Shown: positions 23,683 to 29,190 of the stretch, one piece after another
Numbering within the stretch: the first letter of the stretch is position 1
Layout: each line of letters begins with the position of its first letter
Assembly: GCA_016709005.1 (NCBI GenBank)
Contig: JADJEU010000015.1
Coordinates: 1 to 29,190, forward strand
Direction: 5' to 3'
Length of the DNA: 29,190 bases
Source: Crocinitomicaceae bacterium
GTDB lineage: Bacteria; Bacteroidota; Bacteroidia; Flavobacteriales_D; Crocinitomicaceae
Notes under the pieces: generated by a model
Databases searched by the model: none
What the model was told of the DNA's origin: nothing
The model's input: only the letters and a program-made list of their open reading frames with translations
Program-made: the position numbers and the translations under genes

Positions 23683-24756
23683 GTGTCCACAGGCAAAAAA
23701 AATATCCGTAATCTGAGTCTTGAAGAATTGACTGCCGCAGTAATTGAAGCAGGTGAAAAAAAATTCAGGGCAAAACAAATCTATGAATGGATTTGGAAAA
23801 AAGGAATTCGCTCATTCAGTGAGATGACCAATATTTCCAAACCCGTTCTAACCGTTCTTGAAGCAAATTATTTTCTGGATGTTCTGCGAATTTCAGATCA
23901 ACAAAAAAGTAAAGACGGAACTATCAAATGTGCTTTCACAACCTTTGACGGACACATTACAGAAGGTGTTTTGATTCCAACCACTACCCGCGTCACAGCA
24001 TGTATCTCCTCACAAGTAGGCTGCAGTCTTGCATGCAAATTTTGTGCAACGGGTAGATTAAAAATGATGCGCAATTTGAGTCCGGGTGAAATTTACGATC
24101 AGGTATTTTTGCTCACCAATTTGGCGCAAGAACATTATGGACAAATTCTAAGCAATATTGTTTTTATGGGCATGGGTGAACCTTTGCTGAATTATAAAAA
24201 CACACTTTCGGGAATTGATCGCATCACATCTGAAAGTGGATTGGGAATATCTTCAAAAAGAATTACTGTTTCTACTGCCGGAATTGGGAAAATGATTCAA
24301 AAACTGGGTGATGATCAGGTGAAATTTAATCTGGCTTTATCTCTGCATGCTGCCAATGATAAAAAGCGCAGTGAAATTATGGAGATTAATGACAGCAATG
24401 ACTTAGCCACCCTGGCCGAAGCCTTGCGCTATTTCCATGAAAAAACGGAATCACGTATTACCTTTGAGTACATTATTTTCAAAGATTTTAATGATTCATT
24501 ACAGGATGCAAGAGAGCTTGCTGAGTTCTGTAAAAATGTTCCGGTAAAAATTAATATCATCGAATACAACCCAATCGATCAAGGTGAGTTCAAACAAGCC
24601 AATCCTGAAAAAGTAGACGCCTTTGCAAAATTTTTGGAGTCTCTGAATCTGGTTGTAAATGTTCGAAGAAGTCGTGGTAAAGATATTGATGCTGCTTGCG
24701 GACAGTTAGCCAATAAAAACTCATCGATCACCTTGAAAGAACGTGTTCTGAAATGA
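23683..24756 (+). CDS. rlmN: 23S rRNA/tRNA adenine-C2 methyltransferase RlmN (radical SAM)
   Basis: Radical SAM enzyme that methylates C2 of an adenosine in 23S rRNA (A2503, E. coli numbering) and, in many bacteria, A37 of some tRNAs. The 357-residue length is usual. An N-terminal accessory domain with FRAKQIYEWIW precedes the radical SAM cluster motif GCSLACKFCATG, with 4Fe-4S ligands Cys114, Cys118 and Cys121. The GMGEPLLNY segment, ITVSTAG and the LSLHA strand follow. The methyl-carrying cysteine is Cys339 in DIDAACGQL. All catalytic residues are present. The chosen start is GTG at 23683, the only suitable start just before the conserved region. The next gene's ATG overlaps the TGA stop by 4 bases (ATGA), so the two are translationally coupled. 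Confidence 0.97.
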   Translation: MSTGKKNIRNLSLEELTAAVIEAGEKKFRAKQIYEWIWKKGIRSFSEMTNISKPVLTVLEANYFLDVLRISDQQKSKDGTIKCAFTTFDGHITEGVLIPTTTRVTACISSQVGCSLACKFCATGRLKMMRNLSPGEIYDQVFLLTNLAQEHYGQILSNIVFMGMGEPLLNYKNTLSGIDRITSESGLGISSKRITVSTAGIGKMIQKLGDDQVKFNLALSLHAANDKKRSEIMEINDSNDLATLAEALRYFHEKTESRITFEYIIFKDFNDSLQDARELAEFCKNVPVKINIIEYNPIDQGEFKQANPEKVDAFAKFLESLNLVVNVRRSRGKDIDAACGQLANKNSSITLKERVLK

Positions 24757-26291
24757 GATTCACAATCTCCATAGTGCTTGTCTTTACTGTTCAATTGCTG
24801 AGCGGTCAACTTACAACACCTGTTAAAGGAGGCGCCTACTCTACTGCACGCAAAGAAAATTTTAACGGCTTTATTGGTGAAAATTCAACCACCCTTTTTT
24901 CAGTTGACTATCTCTACATCAGCAGAAAAAAACAGGAATTAATCATTCGTAAATTCTATAAACAGGATTTAAAATTGGTTGACTCCAAAAACATTTATGA
25001 AAATCCACCCGAAGGATTTTACGGCGAACCTCTCGAAGTCTTTTACAGAAACGACAGTCTCTTTCTCTTCTCAAATCTCTACGACGAAGCACAAAAAACG
25101 CTGTTTATCACCTTTGATTTATTTGACATCAATGGAACAAAATTATATTCCGCTGTAGTGGATACATTGCCTGATGACGAAAGTTTACAAATTCATGAAG
25201 AAGAAAATCAAAATGGATTTGTCTTAATAAAATCACACAAGTTCAGCAATCTTACTGAGCAGGAAATTTCATTCAAATGCCTGGATGAATTTGGAAAAAT
25301 GACCCTCAACGAAACAGCAAAATCTCCTATGGCTTTGCAAAATATCAACATTGAAAAAATTGCTTTTTTAAAGGACGGACCTATTTACGTTCTGTGTAAC
25401 TACAACTTTGACCCAGCCAACGCCTCTGTACATGATGAACGTGAAATGATCAATAATAAATATGCCTTGTGGGCCTACGATCCTGAACTACATTTTCTGA
25501 AAGAGTTTGAAATACGAATGCAGGCCAAATGGCTCAACGGAATTGAAATGCAACTAACTCCACAGAACAACCTCTTGCTTGCCGGATACTTTAATGAATC
25601 ACGTTACTTCACAGTGTCGGGTGTTTTTTCACTTATTATAACTTCGGATTTGGCAATTCTATCTTCCAGATTTGAAGCCTTTGACAAAAATGTGCTAGCA
25701 AAATTTATTGAAGAGAAAGATCGTGAAAAAACAAAAGAGCTGGAAGATTACAAACTCAATCACATAGCGGTACTTGATAACAGCTCTTACTTTTTACTGG
25801 GCGAACGCTATTACAAATACATTGAACGTAATTATGACCCGCGCACCAACATTACAACCACGACTGAGCACTACAATTACAACTCAATTATTGTAAGTTA
25901 TTTCGACAGCTTGGGAAATCATATCTGGACAGATCGAATCCCAAAATATCAAAACACGACAAATGATTTTGGATACTTTTCATCCTATACATTTTTGAAT
26001 ACAGGTTCGGAAGTTTATTTGTTTTTTAATGACACCGATAAAAACAATGAGTTGGCGCTAAATGACTATTTCAATTACAAAGGATTGTTCAACAACAGAC
26101 GTTTTCAAATCTCAGCAGTACAAATAGACACAACTGGCGTAAAGGCTCGCGGTCCAATTGTAAGTGTGGAAAATCAATTTATTTTGCGCGCAAAAGAAAG
26201 CAATCAGATTTCTGGCGAAACGATGTTTCTGATGACCGAAGTTGGACGAGAAGCAAAAGTATTTTCAGTAAATCTGAAGAAAAAAAACTAA
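24753..26291 (+). CDS. Secreted protein of unknown function, coupled to rlmN
   Basis: Unrecognised 512-residue protein. A signal peptide spans about 1-19 (ending LLSGQ), so it is exported to the periplasm or beyond. The mature part is rich in aromatic, Asn and Asp residues and looks mostly beta, with repeated strand-turn segments such as LFLFSNLYDE, PIYVLCNYN, LLLAGYFNES and SYFLLGERYY that could form a propeller-like fold; this is inference, and no named repeat is clear. No lipobox, T9SS sorting domain or catalytic motif is visible. It overlaps rlmN by 4 bases, indicating co-translation, though no functional link is known. Its stop codon overlaps that of the convergent small membrane protein gene, and no terminator hairpin lies between. 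Confidence 0.85.
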   Translation: MRFTISIVLVFTVQLLSGQLTTPVKGGAYSTARKENFNGFIGENSTTLFSVDYLYISRKKQELIIRKFYKQDLKLVDSKNIYENPPEGFYGEPLEVFYRNDSLFLFSNLYDEAQKTLFITFDLFDINGTKLYSAVVDTLPDDESLQIHEEENQNGFVLIKSHKFSNLTEQEISFKCLDEFGKMTLNETAKSPMALQNINIEKIAFLKDGPIYVLCNYNFDPANASVHDEREMINNKYALWAYDPELHFLKEFEIRMQAKWLNGIEMQLTPQNNLLLAGYFNESRYFTVSGVFSLIITSDLAILSSRFEAFDKNVLAKFIEEKDREKTKELEDYKLNHIAVLDNSSYFLLGERYYKYIERNYDPRTNITTTTEHYNYNSIIVSYFDSLGNHIWTDRIPKYQNTTNDFGYFSSYTFLNTGSEVYLFFNDTDKNNELALNDYFNYKGLFNNRRFQISAVQIDTTGVKARGPIVSVENQFILRAKESNQISGETMFLMTEVGREAKVFSVNLKKKN

Positions 26292-26515
26292 GCCTTTTTT
26301 GCTCGCTGCGTTTGTTCTGCTTCACTTTTAGCAAGACGCTTCGCCGCAAATCTTCTTAACAAAGCGGCAAGAATAGCTACGATTGGTGCAAGTAAATAGA
26401 TACCCCATTTATCCCAGCCTTCGATAACAATCATCAGTACTACAATCAGCAATGTAATTCCGGCAACTACCCACCAGAAAATCTCTAAAATTTTATTTAA
26501 TCGTGATAATGTCAT
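26288..26515 (-). CDS. Small two-helix membrane protein in the lptC operon
   Basis: 75 residues with two hydrophobic helices (about 12-31, FWWVVAGITLLIVVLMIVI, and about 37-53, WGIYLLAPIVAILAALL) separated by a short loop, then a basic tail (RRFAAKRLAKSEAEQTQRAKKA) likely on the cytoplasmic side. No family is recognised with certainty. The ATG overlaps the lptC TGA stop by 4 bases (ATGA), so it is translationally coupled to LPS-export gene lptC. In other Bacteroidota, as I recall, a small hypothetical gene often lies beside lptC. It ends with TAG overlapping the stop of the convergent gene. An envelope role is inferred from context only. Confidence 0.8.
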   Translation of the reverse strand: MTLSRLNKILEIFWWVVAGITLLIVVLMIVIEGWDKWGIYLLAPIVAILAALLRRFAAKRLAKSEAEQTQRAKKA

Positions 26516-27078
26516 GGCTCTTTTTCTGTTTCAAATTCTGCTGTTACGTTATGCGTGTGATACTCACTGAATGTTTCGTTGGCATCCATTCCGTACCCAC
26601 TGATATAACTTTTTTCTCCAATAATTTCAAACGCCTTCTCTGTTGTGATTCGCTTAGTGGTTTGATCCCAGAAAAGCTCTTCTGTTTTGAGCGTTTGCTT
26701 TTTTTCAAAGTTCGTAAAAATAACCTTACTTCTTGCAAAGATAGAATTTGAACCTTCCGGCATTTCAGCATAATCTGCTGTCAAGGTCGCTTCAACAGAG
26801 TCTTTACTCTTAAAGAAATTAACCTGAAATCCGTTTTTAAAAACAGTTTTTTTGGATGGCATAGAATATACCTCCATTCTTCCGGCAATGATTTCAAATT
26901 TGACAACACCAGTATCTGAATAGAGGGTGTGGATTTGATTTACAATTTGATCAGGAGATTCATCTGTAGCCGTAACTAATTTGATGTTATCCAAATCATT
27001 TTCGCATGAAAAAAACATTCCTGCCAGAAGTATGGCAGGAATGAATATAAAATGATATTTAAGATACGTATCTCTCAA
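26512..27078 (-). CDS. lptC: LptC-like LPS export periplasmic lipoprotein
   Basis: Component of the Lpt bridge that carries LPS from the inner to the outer membrane. From the chosen start it has 188 residues: a lipoprotein-like signal with hydrophobic FIFIPAILLAGMF and a Cys at 25 (MFFSC), then an LptC/OstA-like beta-jellyroll. Typical segments are LYSDTGVVKFEIIAGRMEVY, the FARSKVIF strand, LKTEELFWDQTTKRI and SGYGMDANETFSEY. The start is uncertain: a TTG at 27078 lies one base after the upstream gene's TAA and gives a clean signal peptide, whereas ATG codons at 27162/27159 would overlap the upstream gene by about 80 bases and put 28 extra polar residues before the signal. It is translationally linked to both neighbours. 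Assignment is from motif pattern and gene order. Confidence 0.85.
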   Translation of the reverse strand: MRDTYLKYHFIFIPAILLAGMFFSCENDLDNIKLVTATDESPDQIVNQIHTLYSDTGVVKFEIIAGRMEVYSMPSKKTVFKNGFQVNFFKSKDSVEATLTADYAEMPEGSNSIFARSKVIFTNFEKKQTLKTEELFWDQTTKRITTEKAFEIIGEKSYISGYGMDANETFSEYHTHNVTAEFETEKEP

Positions 27079-27079
27079 C

Positions 27080-28402
27080 TTATCGGATGGTTGTGCTTTC
27101 GCCCCAGCATGATAAAGTGATGCTTGATCCTTTTGTTTTTCCTTCACTGAAAATTTCATCATCTGATGGTGCGTTATCCAGGAATTTAGAAGTACTTACA
27201 TCAGCACCTGAGGCAGCCGCCTTTCTATAATAATCATTGGCCAGCCAATAGTTTGCTTTACGCTCAAAGGTTGTTTCACCACAGCTGTTTGCAGTTGCAG
27301 CTATCGCATCACCACAAATTTTCAATGCTTTACCTTTGTTTGCACCTTCTACCAGCTTTGCCGTATTGAAGGCTGCGCGGAATTTTTTTGCAGCATATTG
27401 AGAGAGCGCTAAATTGTATAAATACTCATCTTTGTTGGCTCCCGCACCTTCCATGTCAACTGCTTTTTGGAAATAATCCACTGATTTATCAGCCTGATCA
27501 TTTGACAAATAGTAGATCCCTGTTTTATAATATGCATTTGCATTTGGATCAATTGTAATAAGCGTGTCCAGCAATTTAGCATAGGTTGGAGTCGATTGAC
27601 ATTTTTTCTTATCCAACAAGGCTAAGTAAGAATTTACCTTATTTGATTTTGCATCTTTTACTTGTGGCAAAGTAGTCAACTTCTTGTCTAAGACATTTAC
27701 AAGTACATTGCAGTCAGTAACAATCTGCAAGAAATATTTATCTAAAAACTCTTGTGCATCATCGTATTTTTTTGCGCCGTCTTCATCAGCCGCTGCTCTT
27801 TTTGTTGCTGCTGCTCCAGAACAATAGTCAGATAAAAGCATATACTCTTCAATGATAAATGAACGAATATCTTCTTTTTTATCATCCGGCGCTTTGTTGT
27901 ATTTGTTTACAATCAAATGCTTAAAATATTGACGTATGTCGTAGTAAAATGCTTCCGTTTTCTGAAGATGCAAACTCTCCTGATAAAGCGAGTCAATTTT
28001 ACCGTAACGCGTATCTTCTTCAGTCACCAGCATGGTAGCATATTTTGCTTTCCAATCAGGATTTGCCGGATCAAGAACAATCAAGCTCTCGTAAATCCAA
28101 TAGATGGTATCACGCAGACCAACTTTCAATTTTGGATCTTGTTCTGCTGAATATAATTTCATGTATCCAACACGTGCGTTCACAAAAAATTTGGAATCCA
28201 ATGAATCAATACCACCGCAATAGTTGTAAGCCATTGACCAGAAAGTCATCGCATCACGGAACATGTTTTGCTTCAAATATTGAAAGTAAAGACTTCTGTA
28301 TTTATCACAGTCTTCTTTATTGTAATCAGCACTCTGCGCATTCAAATTTACATTGGCAAGAACGGCAAGGACTAGTGTCAGGAAGAGATGTTTGAGTTTC
28401 AT
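27080..28402 (-). CDS. Secreted tetratricopeptide-repeat (TPR) protein
   Basis: 440-residue exported TPR-like protein. A signal peptide (1-22, ending NLNAQ) precedes an alpha-helical body. Clear TPR-like helices appear at about 300-370 (AYYKTGIYYLSNDQADKSVDYFQKA; EYLYNLALSQYAAKKFRAAF); earlier regions around 40-200 are also helical with weaker repeats. Several cysteines (NYCGG, DYCSG, DCN, KKCQ, NSCG, SCWGE) may form disulfides in the periplasm. It lies between an outer-membrane barrel gene (24-base gap) and lptC, an arrangement I recall from other Flavobacteriales, so an outer-membrane assembly or envelope role is plausible but not demonstrated. The C-terminus SCWGESTTIR overlaps the lptC upstream frame. 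Confidence 0.88.
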   Translation of the reverse strand: MKLKHLFLTLVLAVLANVNLNAQSADYNKEDCDKYRSLYFQYLKQNMFRDAMTFWSMAYNYCGGIDSLDSKFFVNARVGYMKLYSAEQDPKLKVGLRDTIYWIYESLIVLDPANPDWKAKYATMLVTEEDTRYGKIDSLYQESLHLQKTEAFYYDIRQYFKHLIVNKYNKAPDDKKEDIRSFIIEEYMLLSDYCSGAAATKRAAADEDGAKKYDDAQEFLDKYFLQIVTDCNVLVNVLDKKLTTLPQVKDAKSNKVNSYLALLDKKKCQSTPTYAKLLDTLITIDPNANAYYKTGIYYLSNDQADKSVDYFQKAVDMEGAGANKDEYLYNLALSQYAAKKFRAAFNTAKLVEGANKGKALKICGDAIAATANSCGETTFERKANYWLANDYYRKAAASGADVSTSKFLDNAPSDDEIFSEGKTKGSSITLSCWGESTTIR

Positions 28403-28426
28403 TATGCTTATTTTTTATTCTGTTAA

Positions 28427-29190
28427 TTAATCGTATTTACGTTTTACAAACCAGAGCTCATTTCTATCAGGTATGATTGATAATCCGAAATAAAATCCGA
28501 GGTATCTTTCATTAATCAGGCCTGCGTTTGTTGTGCCCATGTTTCCGTATGATGCACCAAAGTTAATTGTTGTATTGGTAGAATTTACGTTCACTGGAAT
28601 ACCAAGTCCAAAAGTCATGCCATAGTTTGTGAGGTTTGTAGCGTTGAGCGTAAGTTCCGTCTGCGTGTAATTGAATCCAAAACGATAATTTGTACGTGAT
28701 AAAATATTGATGCTTGGATCATTACCAATTACCGGCGCAAATTCAATTCCAAAGCCAAGCGTCAAACGATCTTTATAATAAGTTGGATACGATACGGTAC
28801 CAAAATCTTCATAATAATCTGACCACTTTTGATAATTCACCTCAGCACCAATGCGCAACAGTCGCTCACCTTTGCGAGATGGTTTCCATCCAAAACGGTA
28901 TTCCAATCCTGCTTTATATTGATCCGGAATATAAACCGATCCTTTAAAATTTGTAACAAACTCTACGGTATCAAAAATGGCAAGCTGTGCAGAATTTCCA
29001 TAAAAACTACCTGCATAACTGTGCGCAAACAAATCTTGAAAGGCACGCAATTTAATTCCGGGAGAATAAGTTCCACCTACTGAAACAGATCCGTTCATTT
29101 TTTCATCCGTGTCTGCTGGTCTGAAATAATATTGATAGTTAAATCCAAAATCTGCAGAAAAATCTGAAATACGCAATGCTGTATTCACGC
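28427..29190 (-). CDS. Outer-membrane beta-barrel protein, 5' end beyond the window
   Basis: C-terminal 253 or so residues of a membrane barrel; the frame runs off the right edge and the GTG at 29188 is probably an internal valine. The sequence is a series of amphipathic strands with aromatic girdles, for example FGFNYQYYF, YKAGLEYRFGW, LTLGFGIEFAP, YRFGFNYTQTELTL and MTFGLGIPVNV. It closes with YLGFYFGLSIIP and a short basic tail. It resembles FadL-type/outer-membrane transport proteins of Bacteroidota; substrate is unknown. It leads the TPR-lptC operon within this window, 24 bases upstream of the TPR gene. Confidence 0.8.
   Translation of the reverse strand, partial: VNTALRISDFSADFGFNYQYYFRPADTDEKMNGSVSVGGTYSPGIKLRAFQDLFAHSYAGSFYGNSAQLAIFDTVEFVTNFKGSVYIPDQYKAGLEYRFGWKPSRKGERLLRIGAEVNYQKWSDYYEDFGTVSYPTYYKDRLTLGFGIEFAPVIGNDPSINILSRTNYRFGFNYTQTELTLNATNLTNYGMTFGLGIPVNVNSTNTTINFGASYGNMGTTNAGLINERYLGFYFGLSIIPDRNELWFVKRKYD

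Noticed and set aside
29186..29188. GTG at 29188 as the true start of the outer-membrane barrel gene
   Set aside because: The sequence there already reads as internal barrel strands with no signal peptide; the gene continues beyond the window.

Overview
The window reads as chromosome of a Bacteroidota bacterium, most likely order Flavobacteriales (Crocinitomicaceae/Fluviicola-like; the genus is an inference). Signs are two proteases with type IX secretion (T9SS) C-terminal sorting domains, a Reg_prop/LytTR two-component pair, a CarboxypepD_reg plus TonB-plug protein, AT-rich DNA, starts without clear Shine-Dalgarno sequences, and several TAnnTTTG-type promoter elements. No rRNA, tRNA, transposase, phage gene or CRISPR array was seen.

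Layout. Bases 1-987 hold the 3' part of a cystathionine gamma-synthase-like gene whose reading frame is broken three times by single-base losses in homopolymers. A rhodanese-domain protein (1070-1384) and a short-chain dehydrogenase (1508-2233) follow. Two tandem paralogous secreted M43-type metalloproteases (2394-6655) end at a strong terminator. On the minus strand come an MFS transporter (6725-7903), a small acidic lipoprotein (7985-8266) and a translationally coupled two-component system: response regulator 11328-12104 and propeller sensor kinase 8347-11328.

Bases 12423-21158 (minus strand) encode one 2,911-residue protein, the most striking feature. It has a signal peptide, a roughly 260-residue N-terminal outer-membrane beta-barrel-like domain, 23 tandem Ig-like domains interrupted by two unrecognised modules, and a Thr/Gly-rich tail with seven TPVKT(E/G)GG units. 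The order (barrel first, Ig stalk after, no T9SS sorting domain) recalls intimin/invasin inverse autotransporters, but nothing in the sequence shows homology to them. The Ig array has internal order: five cysteine-free domains of exactly 96 residues, then domains with a regular two-cysteine pattern, including an alternating A/B two-domain super-repeat.

From 21434 to 23584 (minus) lie a membrane-anchored protein of unknown function, a secreted carboxypeptidase-regulatory/TonB-plug protein with no beta barrel, and a DUF2459/TIGR02117-like protein. Divergently, rlmN (23683-24756) overlaps by 4 bases a secreted protein of unknown function (24753-26291). The right end is a leftward envelope operon: a partial outer-membrane barrel protein, a TPR protein, lptC and a small two-helix membrane protein.

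Most genes serve the cell envelope or secretion: secreted proteases, a giant putative surface stalk, LPS export, lipoproteins and a sensor system. A regulatory link between the two-component pair and its giant neighbour is possible but not shown by the sequence.
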